In this document: piece by piece, positions 23,418 through 31,545 of the stretch
How the letters are laid out: every line of letters starts with the position of its first letter
How positions within the stretch are numbered: position 1 is the first letter of the stretch
Notes under the pieces: generated by a model
The model's input: only the letters and a program-made list of their open reading frames with translations
Databases searched by the model: none
Told to the model about the DNA's origin: nothing
Program-made: the position numbers and the translations under genes
NCBI RefSeq assembly: GCF_004348685.1
Contig: NZ_SMKO01000088.1
Coordinates: 1-36,932, forward strand
DNA from: Nonomuraea deserti
GTDB taxonomy: Bacteria > Actinomycetota > Actinomycetes > Streptosporangiales > Streptosporangiaceae
Length of the DNA stretch: 36,932 nt
Direction of reading: 5' to 3'

Positions 23418-24251
23418 ATGGCCGTGGCCGGGCGTCTCGACCGCAGAGGGCTGGCCGGCGAGCTGATCGCCGAGTTCGCCGGGACAGCGGTGCTCATTCT
23501 GTTCGGCTGCGGCGTGGTCGCCTCGGTCGTCGCCGCGGAGGTCGGCGACCACGACAGCATCGCCTGGGCCTGGGGGCTCGGGGTGGTGCTCGGCGTCTAC
23601 ACCGCGGCCAGGACCTCGGGCGCGCACATCAACCCCGCGGTCACGCTGGGGTTCGCCGCCTTCCAGGGCTTCCCGTGGTGGAAGGTCCTGCCGTACGCGC
23701 TCGCGCAGACCGCTGGGGCCTTCGTCGCCGCCCTGCTGGTCCGCTGGAACTTCACCGAGATCCTGACGATGGCGGACCCCGGGCACACGCTCAAGACCCA
23801 GATCGTCTTCTCGACCCTGCCGGGCAACGGCACCCTGCCGGTGGACATGTGGGGCGGGTTCCGCGACCAGATCATCGGCACCGCGATCCTGCTCTTCCTC
23901 GTCTTCGCGCTGATCGACACGAGGAACATGGCGCCCAACGCCAACATGGGGCCCTTCGTCATCGGCCTGATCGTCGTCGCGATCGGCATGTCGTTCGGCA
24001 CCAACGCCGGATACGCGATCAACCCCGCGCGCGACTTCGGGCCGCGCCTGGCGAGCTTCCTCACCGGTTACCACGACGCGTGGCGAGATCAGCACGGCGA
24101 CCTGTACTTCTGGGTGCCCATCATCGGTCCCCTGATCGGCGGCCTCATCGGCGCGGGCCTCTACCAGGCGCTCATCTCCAGGTTCCTGCCGCGGCCCGAA
24201 GATCGTGACATCGTCAGACCGGCGGACCCTGACAAACGCGAAGGAGAATGA
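23418..24251 (+). CDS. glpF: Glycerol uptake facilitator (MIP/aquaglyceroporin)
   Basis: The 277-residue, six-helix channel lets glycerol diffuse across the cytoplasmic membrane. The two NPA boxes are HINPAVTLG (72-74) and YAINPARDFGPRL (202-204). Asp206 after the second box is the mark of glycerol facilitators as opposed to water-only aquaporins. About 30 extra C-terminal residues are charged and cytoplasmic. The ATG at 23418 follows AGGAAGGGG; GTG 23424 is a possible alternative. The stop codon TGA (24249-24251) is 1 nt from the glpK ATG, and the glpK ribosome binding site lies within the end of glpF, so the two are translationally coupled. Confidence 0.96.
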   Translation: MAVAGRLDRRGLAGELIAEFAGTAVLILFGCGVVASVVAAEVGDHDSIAWAWGLGVVLGVYTAARTSGAHINPAVTLGFAAFQGFPWWKVLPYALAQTAGAFVAALLVRWNFTEILTMADPGHTLKTQIVFSTLPGNGTLPVDMWGGFRDQIIGTAILLFLVFALIDTRNMAPNANMGPFVIGLIVVAIGMSFGTNAGYAINPARDFGPRLASFLTGYHDAWRDQHGDLYFWVPIIGPLIGGLIGAGLYQALISRFLPRPEDRDIVRPADPDKREGE

Positions 24252-24252
24252 C

Positions 24253-25770
24253 ATGCCCGATTTCGTCGGGGCGGTAGACCAGGGCACGACGAGCACCCGC
24301 TTCATGATCTTCAATCACGACGGTGGCGAGGTCGCCAAGTTCCAGCTCGAACACGAGCAGATCCTGCCCAGGGCGGGCTGGGTCGAGCACAACCCCATCG
24401 AGATCAGGACGCGGACCGCGGCCGTCATCCAGAGCACCCTCCAGCGCGCCGGACTGCAGCCGAGCGACCTGGCGGCGCTGGGCATCACGAACCAGCGCGA
24501 GACCACAATCGTGTGGAACCGGCGCACCGGCCGTCCCTACTACAACGCGATCGTCTGGCAGGACACGCGCACCGACAAGATCGCCGCCGCGCTGGAGCGC
24601 GACGGCCGCGGCCAGGTCATCCGCGACCGGACGGGGCTGCACCCGGACGCCTACTTCTCCGGCGGCAAGATCCAGTGGATCCTGGAGAACGTGGACGGCG
24701 TCCGCGAGGCGGTCGACCGGGGCGAGGCCGTCTTCGGCAACACCGACACCTGGACGTTGTGGAACCTGACCGGGGGCGTCGACGGCGGCGTGCACGCCAC
24801 CGACGTGACCAACGCCAGCCGGACGATGCTCATGGACCTGGACACCCTCGACTGGGACGACGAGCTCCTGTCCTTCTTCGGCATCCCGCGCCAGATGTTG
24901 CCGGAGATCCGGCCGTCGTCCGATCCCGCCGCCTACGGCGTCACGACCCCGTTCGGACCGGCCGCGGGGGAGGTGCCGATCACCGCGATCCTGGGCGACC
25001 AGCAGGCCGCCACCGTCGGGCAGGTCTGCTTCTCGCCGGGCGAGGCCAAGAACACCTACGGCACCGGCAACTTCCTGCTGCTCAACACCGGCACCGAACG
25101 GGTGCGCTCGCAGAGCGGGCTGCTCACCACGGTCGCCTACAAGTTCGGCGACCAGCCCGCCGTGTTCGCGCTCGAAGGCTCGATCGCCGTGACGGGCTCG
25201 GCGGTGCAGTGGCTGCGTGACCAGCTGCACGTCATCACCTCGGCGCCGCAGAGCGAGACCCTGGCCAGGCAGGTGGAGGACTCGGGAGGCATGTACTTCG
25301 TGCCGGCCTTCTCCGGCCTGTTCGCGCCCTACTGGCGGGCCGACGCCCGCGGCGCCATCGTCGGCATGTCGCGCTTCAACAACGACGCCCACCTCGCCCG
25401 CGCCACGCTGGAGGCCATCTGCTACCAGAGCAGGGACGTGGTGGAGGCCATGCAGCAGGACTCCGGCGTGGTCCTCGACGTGCTGCGGGTGGACGGCGGC
25501 GTCACGGCCAACGACCTGTGCATGCAGCTCCAGTCGGACATCCTCGGCGTGCCGGTCAGCCGGCCGGTCGTCGCCGAAACCACCGCGCTCGGCGCCGCCT
25601 ACGCCGCGGGGCTCGCGGTGGGCTTCTGGCAGGACACCGACGAGCTGCGCGCCCACTGGGCGGAGGACCGCCGCTGGGAGCCCGGCTGGAACGAGGAGCA
25701 GCGCGAGAAGGGGTACGCGGGCTGGAAGAAGGCCGTGACCAAGGCCTTCGACTGGGCCGAAACCAGCTGA
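24253..25770 (+). CDS. glpK: Glycerol kinase
   Basis: The 505-residue enzyme phosphorylates glycerol to sn-glycerol-3-phosphate with ATP. It has the FGGY-kinase layout: FVGAVDQGTTSTRFMIFNHDG at the start (phosphate-1 loop), NQRETTIVWNRRTGRPYYNAIVWQDTR with the glycerol-binding Arg-Glu, DQQAATVGQ, GTGNFLLLNTG (phosphate-2 loop), and VDGGVTANDLCMQLQSDILG with the adenosine site. The length equals the usual ~500. ATG 24253 has GGAG 7 nt upstream; an in-frame start 16 codons earlier overlaps glpF and is rejected. It completes a two-gene glycerol-capture operon. No glycerol-3-phosphate dehydrogenase or glpR gene is in the window. Confidence 0.97.
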   Translation: MPDFVGAVDQGTTSTRFMIFNHDGGEVAKFQLEHEQILPRAGWVEHNPIEIRTRTAAVIQSTLQRAGLQPSDLAALGITNQRETTIVWNRRTGRPYYNAIVWQDTRTDKIAAALERDGRGQVIRDRTGLHPDAYFSGGKIQWILENVDGVREAVDRGEAVFGNTDTWTLWNLTGGVDGGVHATDVTNASRTMLMDLDTLDWDDELLSFFGIPRQMLPEIRPSSDPAAYGVTTPFGPAAGEVPITAILGDQQAATVGQVCFSPGEAKNTYGTGNFLLLNTGTERVRSQSGLLTTVAYKFGDQPAVFALEGSIAVTGSAVQWLRDQLHVITSAPQSETLARQVEDSGGMYFVPAFSGLFAPYWRADARGAIVGMSRFNNDAHLARATLEAICYQSRDVVEAMQQDSGVVLDVLRVDGGVTANDLCMQLQSDILGVPVSRPVVAETTALGAAYAAGLAVGFWQDTDELRAHWAEDRRWEPGWNEEQREKGYAGWKKAVTKAFDWAETS

Positions 25771-25773
25771 CGA

Positions 25774-26619
25774 CTAGCTGACCACGTCCTTGCGCCGGAA
25801 CCGGCGGAAGGCCACGGCGATGAGGATCGCCGCGTACGTGATCGACACCGAGGCGCCCTTGATCATGCCGCTCCATTCGAGCTCGGGCGCCAGCGCGTCG
25901 AGCCAGGCGTTGTTCCAGAACGTCGGCAGGAACTCGCGGAGCACGCCCAGCGCCTCGACCGCCTGCAGGATGGTGCAGACGATCCACAGGCCGACCGCCC
26001 CGCCGACCGCCCCCAGCGGGGAGTCGGTCATGGTGGAGACGAGGAAGGCCAGGGCGGCCACGACGAGCTGGCTGACCAGGGCGTAGGCGATCACGATGCC
26101 GAAGCGCGGCAGCACGTCGAGCGCCGGGATGGTCTCGCCCGTGCCGGGCACCTGGATGTCGTTCCAGCCGAACGCCAGCGTGCCCGCCAGCAGCGCCATC
26201 ACGGGCAGGCAGATCACGGCCGCCGCCGAGTAGCCCAGCGCCACGATCAGCTTCTGCCGCAGCAGCCGGTCGCGGGGAACCGGCGCGGCCAGCAGATAGC
26301 GCAGGGAGGACCAGCTGGCCTCGCTGGCCACGGTGTCGCCGCAGAACAGCGCCACCGCGACCACCAGCAGGAAGCTGGCCGACACGGACAGCGCGAAGGC
26401 AGCGAAGTTGAGGCCGCTCTCCGTCGCCAGGTCGGAGATGCGCAGCGACTGGTCCCGGTCGCCGCCCTGCGGCCCGAACTGGAACGCGATCACGAGGATC
26501 CACGGCAGCGCCAGCAGCAGCCCGAACATCACGATCGTGCGGCGCCGCTTGAACTGCCTGACGATCTCCACCCGCAGCGGCAGCGTACGGCGGGGCGCGT
26601 AGCCCGGCGCGGCGGTCAT
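25774..26619 (-). CDS. ABC transporter permease (ABC-2 type), partner of the hydrolase-ATPase fusion
   Basis: The 281-residue protein has about six membrane helices (TIVMFGLLLALPWILVIAFQF, ASFLLVVAVALFCGDTVASE, LIVALGYSAAAVICLPVMALLAGTLAF and others). WSSLRYLLAAPVPRDRLLRQK is the cytoplasmic coupling loop of ABC-2 permeases. Its ATG (26617-26619) overlaps the upstream gene's TGA in the form ATGA, so translation is coupled and the two proteins should form one complex at equal stoichiometry. Substrate unknown; ABC-2 systems move drugs, lipids or polysaccharides. The open frame extends to 27555 inside the neighbour but only this part has permease features. It converges on glpK. Confidence 0.9.
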   Translation of the reverse strand: MTAAPGYAPRRTLPLRVEIVRQFKRRRTIVMFGLLLALPWILVIAFQFGPQGGDRDQSLRISDLATESGLNFAAFALSVSASFLLVVAVALFCGDTVASEASWSSLRYLLAAPVPRDRLLRQKLIVALGYSAAAVICLPVMALLAGTLAFGWNDIQVPGTGETIPALDVLPRFGIVIAYALVSQLVVAALAFLVSTMTDSPLGAVGGAVGLWIVCTILQAVEALGVLREFLPTFWNNAWLDALAPELEWSGMIKGASVSITYAAILIAVAFRRFRRKDVVS

Positions 26620-29303
26620 GCGTTGTCTCCGATGAGGTCGAGGAACACGTCTTCCAGGCGCGTGCCGTGCCCGTTGCCGGCACCGGCCGACCGGGGGGCC
26701 GAGCTGAGCAGCAGCGACACCGGGCCGGCGGAGACCAGCTTGCCGCGGTGCATGACCACGACGTGGCTGCAGGTCTGCTCGACCTCGGCCAGCAGGTGGC
26801 TGGAGACGATCACGGTACGGCCGTCGCGCGCGTAGCGCTTGAGCACCTCGCGCATCTCCCGGATCTGGGGCGGGTCGAGCCCGTTCGTGGGCTCGTCGAG
26901 CACGAGCAGGTCGGGCAGCCCGAGCATGGCCTGGGCGATGGCCAGCCGCTGGCGCATGCCCTGGGAGTAGGTGCGTACGGCCCGTTGGAGGGCCTTGCCG
27001 AGGCCGGCGATCTCCAGCGCCTCGTCGAAGTGGGCGTCGGCGACGGGCCGTCCGGTGGCGGCCCAGTAGAGCTCGATGTTGTCCCGCCCTGACAGGTGCG
27101 GCAGGAAGCCCGGCCCCTCGACGAACGACCCGAGCCTGGACAGCACGGGAGCGCCGGGCGTCACCCGTTCGCCGAAGATGCGGATCTCGCCCCCGTCGGG
27201 CTGGATGAGCCCCATCATCATCCGCATCGTGGTCGTCTTGCCGGCGCCGTTCGGCCCGAGCAGGCCCAGCACCTGGCCCTGCTCGACGCGGAAAGACAGG
27301 TTGTCGACGGCGAGCTCGCCGTTGCTGTACGCCTTGGCCAGCCCGCTGATCTCCAGCGGCACCGCAGGATCCGGTGCGGGCGCCTCGGCCGCCGCTCCGT
27401 TGACGGTGAGCACGGGGGTGCGGCCGTCGGCGGGCTCGGGGAGGGCGGCGGCTCCGGTGCGGGCACCGGGGCGGCGGCGGTCCCGGGCGCGGCCGGTCAC
27501 CAGCAGCGCGGCCGCGACCACCACGGCGGCCAGCGGCATCGCCCACACCCACCACGCCACCCCGCCCGAGGCGGCGGCCAGCGTGCCGACCGTCGGGACG
27601 GTCAGCGTGGAGGAGACGAGCGAGACCTGGTACGTGGCGGGCTCGGCGGGCGTCGCGAACCCCATGTCCGTCGTCGTCAGCACCAGCCGCAGCCGGTGGC
27701 CGGCGGCGAAGGCGTGGTCGACGGCGGGCAGCGTGATCGTGGCCTCCGCGCTGGTCGCGCCCTCGGGGATGGCCACCCGGATCGGCGCCACCAGACCGGC
27801 GGGCAGCGTGGGCGGCTGGATGCTGTCGGCCACGTCGTAGAGCTTGGCGAACAGGGTCGCCTCGGTCCCGCCCTGGCCCGACACCCTGATCGTGGCCGTC
27901 GAGCTGCCGGTCAGCTGCAGCGGGGCGGTGAGCGGCCGCGACTCGAACGCGGCGCTCTGGCCCGGCATGTCGATCGCGACACCGGGGCTGTTCTGGCCGC
28001 CGAGCAGGCCGCCGACGCCGGGCACCGACGAGATCGAGGCGGGCGCGCCGCCGGGCGGGTTGGCGATGTTCTGGGCGGGGCCCGCCAGCTCGACGGTGCT
28101 GGTGGCGGTGCCTCCGAGGCCCGGGTAGGAGCCGGTCTCGGGGTGCAGGCGGACGCGCTGGCGGGTGCCGGGGTCGCGCCCGCCGTCGCGGGTCACCGTG
28201 AACGCGCTGACCGGCGGCGCCGTCTTCCCGTCACCCTCGCCCTTCAGGTAGCGGGCGAACCAGGCCGACGACTGTTCGAACACCCAGTCGGCCTCGCCGT
28301 CGCCGCCGTCGTGCCCGCCGTCGAACCAGGCCAGGCTGACGGGTGTGCCCCCGGCGGCGATGGCCCTGGCGTTGGCGTCGGCGTGGCTGAGCGGGAACAG
28401 CGAGTCGCGCTGGCCCTGGATGAGCAGGGTCGGCGCCTTGATCTGGGCCGCCACGGTGATCGGGCTCGACTCGCGCAGCAGGTCGACGGCCTCCGGGGTG
28501 GGCCTGCCCGTCTTGGCGACCTCCTCGTAGACGGCGCAGATCTCGGGACGGAACCTGCCGCACCTGGCCTGCTCCGGCGTGAGCGGCCGGGCGGTCTCGG
28601 GCCGCCCCCGCAGGGCGAGGCTGTCGAGCGAGACGCCCTGGCCGAAGAAGATGCCCGCCCACATGCGCTTGAACACGCCGTTCTCCGCCTCGGGCAGGCT
28701 GCCGGCGGCGGAGCTCTGGCCGGCGTCGCCGGCCGCGGAGAGCGGGACGGCCGTGTTGGGGAAGAGCGCGTCGGCCAGGTCCGACCAGGTGATCCGCGGG
28801 ACGATGGCGTCGACGCGCCGGTCGTGGGCCGCCGTCATCAGCGCGATGGCGCCGCCGTACGAGCCACCCGCGATGCCGACGCGCGGGTCGTCCGACGCGT
28901 CGAGCAGGACCTCGGGACGCTTGGCCAGCCAGTCGATGAGCTGCTTGACGTCCTTGACCTCGTAGTCGGGGGAGTTGAGCGCGATCTCGCCCGTCGAGCG
29001 GCCGAACCCGCGCGCCGACCAGGTCAGTACGGCGTAGCCGTCCTGGGCGATGCGGATCGCCTCGTCCTCGACGCTCCGCTTGCTGCCGCCGAAACCGTGG
29101 CCGAGCAGCACGGCAGGGGCCTTCCCTCCGCCCGGCGGCGGGAAGAACGTCGTGTCGAGCTCGACCCGCTGGTCGTCGGCCGGCCCGTCGACGACGGTGA
29201 TGGTTTGATCCTGGCCCCGCACCTCGGCACCCGACGGCCACACCAGCCACGTCGTCGCTGCGATGAGGGCGAGCGCCGCCGCCGACGCGGCCACACGCTT
29301 CAT
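26616..29303 (-). CDS. Fusion: exported S15/CocE-like hydrolase - membrane helix - ABC ATPase
   Basis: This is an 895-residue chain. Residues 1-27 are a signal sequence. Residues ~35-375 are an alpha/beta hydrolase (oxyanion GHGFGGSK; nucleophile Ser148 in GGSYGG; acid Asp300 in GQRDS; His331 in GGHDGG). Residues ~390-570 form a beta-sandwich like the C-terminal domain of X-Pro dipeptidyl peptidases and cocaine esterases. Residues 581-603 are a membrane helix followed by RARDRRR (positive inside). Residues ~650-895 are an ABC ATPase: Walker A GPNGAGKTT 683-691, signature YSQGMRQR 779-786, Walker B VLDEP 801-805, H-loop His836. All active residues are present. The hydrolase would face outside and the ATPase inside. 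Comparable chains occur in some actinomycetes, as I recall. The permease follows with a 4-bp overlap. Confidence 0.93.
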   Translation of the reverse strand: MKRVAASAAALALIAATTWLVWPSGAEVRGQDQTITVVDGPADDQRVELDTTFFPPPGGGKAPAVLLGHGFGGSKRSVEDEAIRIAQDGYAVLTWSARGFGRSTGEIALNSPDYEVKDVKQLIDWLAKRPEVLLDASDDPRVGIAGGSYGGAIALMTAAHDRRVDAIVPRITWSDLADALFPNTAVPLSAAGDAGQSSAAGSLPEAENGVFKRMWAGIFFGQGVSLDSLALRGRPETARPLTPEQARCGRFRPEICAVYEEVAKTGRPTPEAVDLLRESSPITVAAQIKAPTLLIQGQRDSLFPLSHADANARAIAAGGTPVSLAWFDGGHDGGDGEADWVFEQSSAWFARYLKGEGDGKTAPPVSAFTVTRDGGRDPGTRQRVRLHPETGSYPGLGGTATSTVELAGPAQNIANPPGGAPASISSVPGVGGLLGGQNSPGVAIDMPGQSAAFESRPLTAPLQLTGSSTATIRVSGQGGTEATLFAKLYDVADSIQPPTLPAGLVAPIRVAIPEGATSAEATITLPAVDHAFAAGHRLRLVLTTTDMGFATPAEPATYQVSLVSSTLTVPTVGTLAAASGGVAWWVWAMPLAAVVVAAALLVTGRARDRRRPGARTGAAALPEPADGRTPVLTVNGAAAEAPAPDPAVPLEISGLAKAYSNGELAVDNLSFRVEQGQVLGLLGPNGAGKTTTMRMMMGLIQPDGGEIRIFGERVTPGAPVLSRLGSFVEGPGFLPHLSGRDNIELYWAATGRPVADAHFDEALEIAGLGKALQRAVRTYSQGMRQRLAIAQAMLGLPDLLVLDEPTNGLDPPQIREMREVLKRYARDGRTVIVSSHLLAEVEQTCSHVVVMHRGKLVSAGPVSLLLSSAPRSAGAGNGHGTRLEDVFLDLIGDNA

Positions 29304-29357
29304 GCGGTGAGCCTACTGACCGCACCTGAGAGATCGCTGAGACGGGCCGCCCGTGTC

Positions 29358-29363
29358 TAGGCT
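29358..29363 (+). promoter_or_regulatory. Candidate -10 element (TAGGCT) for the first methyltransferase
   Basis: TAGGCT fits TANNNT and ends 8 nt before GTG 29372 with no ribosome binding site between, so the transcript is probably leaderless. No good -35 box was found. The 68-bp region is shared with the divergent hydrolase-ATPase fusion gene. Confidence 0.45.
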
Positions 29364-29371
29364 CTGACGTC

Positions 29372-30208
29372 GTGGACTATCTGGAGACCAACAGGGCCAA
29401 CTGGAACTCCCGGGTGCCCATCCATGCCGGCAGCGACTTCTACGACGTCGACGGCTTCGTCGCGGGCCGGAGCCCGCTGAGGTCGTTCGAGCGGGAGGAG
29501 GTCGGCGACGTGTCCGGCCGGCGCCTGGCCCACCTGCAGTGTCACATCGGCCTCGACACCCTGGCCTGGGCCCGGCTCGGGGCGGAGGTGACCGGTCTCG
29601 ACTTCTCCGACGCCGCCGTCGCTCAGGCGGAGACCATCGCCGCCGCGTGCCGCCTCCCGGCGAGGTTCGTCACGGCCGACGTGTACGACGCGGCCGAGGC
29701 GCTGGGACGGGCCGCGTACGACATCGTCTACACCGGCGTGGGGGCGCTGGTCTGGCTGCCCGACCTGACGCGGTGGGCGCGGACGGTCGCCGCGCTGCTC
29801 AAGCCGGGCGGCTTCCTCTATCTCGCCGAGTTCCATCCCTTCCCCGACATCCTGGACGAGGCCACGGGCACCACCGTCACGCACGACTACTTCGACCGCG
29901 AGCCGCAGGTCTGGGTCGAACCGCACACGTACACCGGCGGCGAGGTGCTCGAACACCAGACGTCCGTGCAGTTCCAGCACGGCCTCGGCGAGGTCGTGAG
30001 CGCCGTGTGCGCGGCGGGGCTGCGGGTGGAGTTTCTCCACGAGCACGACTTCACCCTCTTCCAGCGCTTCGCCACGCTCGAGGCCGCCGACGGCCGCTAC
30101 CGCGTCCCCGGCGGCGCACCCAAGCTCCCCCTCATGTACTCCCTGCGCGCCTCGGCCGGCAGCGGACCTCCCCCGGCACCCACTCCCGGCCACCGACCGG
30201 AACGGTGA
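29372..30208 (+). CDS. Class I SAM-dependent methyltransferase
   Basis: The 278-residue protein opens DYLETNRANWNSRVPIHAGSDFYDVDGF, typical of a widespread set of uncharacterised methyltransferases. The SAM pocket is LAHLQCHIGLDTLAWARLGAEVTGLDFSDAAVAQAE: motif I has Q-C-H-I-G-x-D in place of E-x-G-x-G-x-G, and the acidic GLDFS follows. AYDIVYTGVGALVWLPDL and LLKPGGFLYLAEFHP are motifs II-III. The substrate is unknown. The GTG at 29372 is the first codon after a -10 box. The C-terminal tail (SGPPPAPTPGHRPER) is Pro-rich and probably disordered. Its stop lies 17 nt before GTG 30226 of the membrane-protein gene. Confidence 0.88.
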   Translation: MDYLETNRANWNSRVPIHAGSDFYDVDGFVAGRSPLRSFEREEVGDVSGRRLAHLQCHIGLDTLAWARLGAEVTGLDFSDAAVAQAETIAAACRLPARFVTADVYDAAEALGRAAYDIVYTGVGALVWLPDLTRWARTVAALLKPGGFLYLAEFHPFPDILDEATGTTVTHDYFDREPQVWVEPHTYTGGEVLEHQTSVQFQHGLGEVVSAVCAAGLRVEFLHEHDFTLFQRFATLEAADGRYRVPGGAPKLPLMYSLRASAGSGPPPAPTPGHRPER

Positions 30209-30211
30209 CCG

Positions 30212-30217
30212 TAAGAT
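30212..30217 (+). promoter_or_regulatory. Candidate -10 element (TAAGAT) for the histidine-containing membrane protein
   Basis: TAAGAT matches TANNNT and ends 8 nt before GTG 30226 with no ribosome binding site. It lies immediately after the methyltransferase stop, so the membrane-protein gene can be transcribed on its own as a leaderless message. Confidence 0.45.
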
Positions 30218-30225
30218 TCTCTTCC

Positions 30226-31410
30226 GTGAAGTCTCCAGCATCTATCAAGAAGGCCGCCGAGTGGGCCTTGCCCTACTGGACCAGAGGCCAGGCGGGGCGC
30301 GAGACGCCGCACGACCTGTTCAGGGTGCTCTATTTCGGATGGCTGGTGGCGTTCACGCTCAAGCTGCTCGGCTCGGCGTGGGACGTTTCGTGGCACTTCA
30401 AGTGGTTGCGCGATGACCTCGCCCCACCCCACCTGCTCAACTCCGCGGGCACGGCCCTCGCCCTGGCCCTGACCATCATCCACGGCTACACCGGCTACGG
30501 CGTCGACAAGGCCGCGCTGCGGCTGATCCAGTGGGGCACCGGGATCTTCCTCGTCGCGGTCCCGCTCGACCTGATCAACCACCGCGTCAACGGGCTCGAC
30601 ATCACCTCGTGGAGCCCGTCGCACATCATGCTCTACCTTGGAACGTTCTTCATGATCGCGGGCGTGGTCCGGGGCTGGTTCATGGGCGCGCCGCCCGGCC
30701 GGGAGCGCGTGGTCGTGCTCGGCGCGTTCCTCGCGTTCTTCCTGGAGAACGTGCATTTCCCCGAACAGCACCAGGAATACGGCATCCTGTCGATCGGCGC
30801 CTGGGACAACGGCGCCGTCTACGCCGAGCCGATCCTGCTGCAGTTCGCGGCCGACCAGATGGGGCGGCCGGTCGACCGCACGATGATGACCGGGTTCGCG
30901 CTGCCCGTGCCCGACTTCCTCTACCCCGTCTACGCGGTGGTCGTCGGGGTGGCGGTGCTGGTGGTGGCCAGGATGCTGATCGGCAGGTTCGGCGGGGCCA
31001 CGCTGGTGGCCGCCGCCTACGTGGGGGTCCGCACCCTGATCTGGCCGCTGCTGACGTACACCGGGTTCCCGCCGTCGGCGGTGCCGTTCTTCCTGGTGGT
31101 AGCCGGGCTGCTGGTGGACGTCGCGTTCCTGGTACGGATGCCCGCCGTACGCGCTCTGCTGGGGGCCGCGGGGGCGACAGCCGGCGCGTACGTCGCGTTG
31201 ACGGCCCAGAACGCGGTCATGGGCGGCGTGTACGACGTGCTCAAGGGCCAGGAAGGCCTGCTCGGCGCGCCCCCGCCGGCCACGTCGTCGGCCGTCTGGG
31301 CCGGGCTCGGCCTGCTGGCCGGCTGGCTGGTGGTGGAGTGGGTCGCGAGCAGGCGCCGCCCGCGACCGGCCGGGGCCACCTCTCCTGTGATCGCACCCGT
31401 CACTCCATAG
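30226..31410 (+). CDS. Multi-pass membrane protein with intramembrane histidines, function unknown
   Basis: I do not recognise this 394-residue protein. It has about nine or ten hydrophobic segments. Many histidines lie in or beside the N-terminal ones: His57 (DVSWHFKW), His69 (APPHLLN), His86 (IIHGYTG), His119 (LINHRVNG), His133 (WSPSHIMLYLG), and His177 and His182 (ENVHFPEQHQEYG). Such spacing could bind heme or metal, but this is a guess. GTG 30226 is preferred because a TAAGAT box lies 8 nt upstream; GTG 30205, which overlaps the methyltransferase stop as GTGA, is the alternative. The frame is open far upstream only because of base composition. It converges on copD. Confidence 0.8.
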   Translation: MKSPASIKKAAEWALPYWTRGQAGRETPHDLFRVLYFGWLVAFTLKLLGSAWDVSWHFKWLRDDLAPPHLLNSAGTALALALTIIHGYTGYGVDKAALRLIQWGTGIFLVAVPLDLINHRVNGLDITSWSPSHIMLYLGTFFMIAGVVRGWFMGAPPGRERVVVLGAFLAFFLENVHFPEQHQEYGILSIGAWDNGAVYAEPILLQFAADQMGRPVDRTMMTGFALPVPDFLYPVYAVVVGVAVLVVARMLIGRFGGATLVAAAYVGVRTLIWPLLTYTGFPPSAVPFFLVVAGLLVDVAFLVRMPAVRALLGAAGATAGAYVALTAQNAVMGGVYDVLKGQEGLLGAPPPATSSAVWAGLGLLAGWLVVEWVASRRRPRPAGATSPVIAPVTP

Positions 31411-31545
31411 CGCCGACCGCCCCGCACCCGTTTCCCGCGGTGCCGGGCGGGTCGGCCGCGTCTCCGCGGCGTCGGCGGGTCGCGTCCGGCTCCATCGCGC
31501 CGGAGGATTCCCGTCGCCCTCCTCGCGGGTCGCTGCGCGGCGTCG

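Noticed and set aside
29539..30225. Upstream extension of the histidine-containing membrane protein into the methyltransferase gene
   Set aside because: The added 229 residues are Arg/Pro-rich shadow translation of the methyltransferase gene in another frame.
31411..31545. Possible small gene or RNA between the convergent membrane protein and copD
   Set aside because: Only GC-rich sequence with short unstable inverted repeats; no start with a ribosome binding site and no clear terminator.
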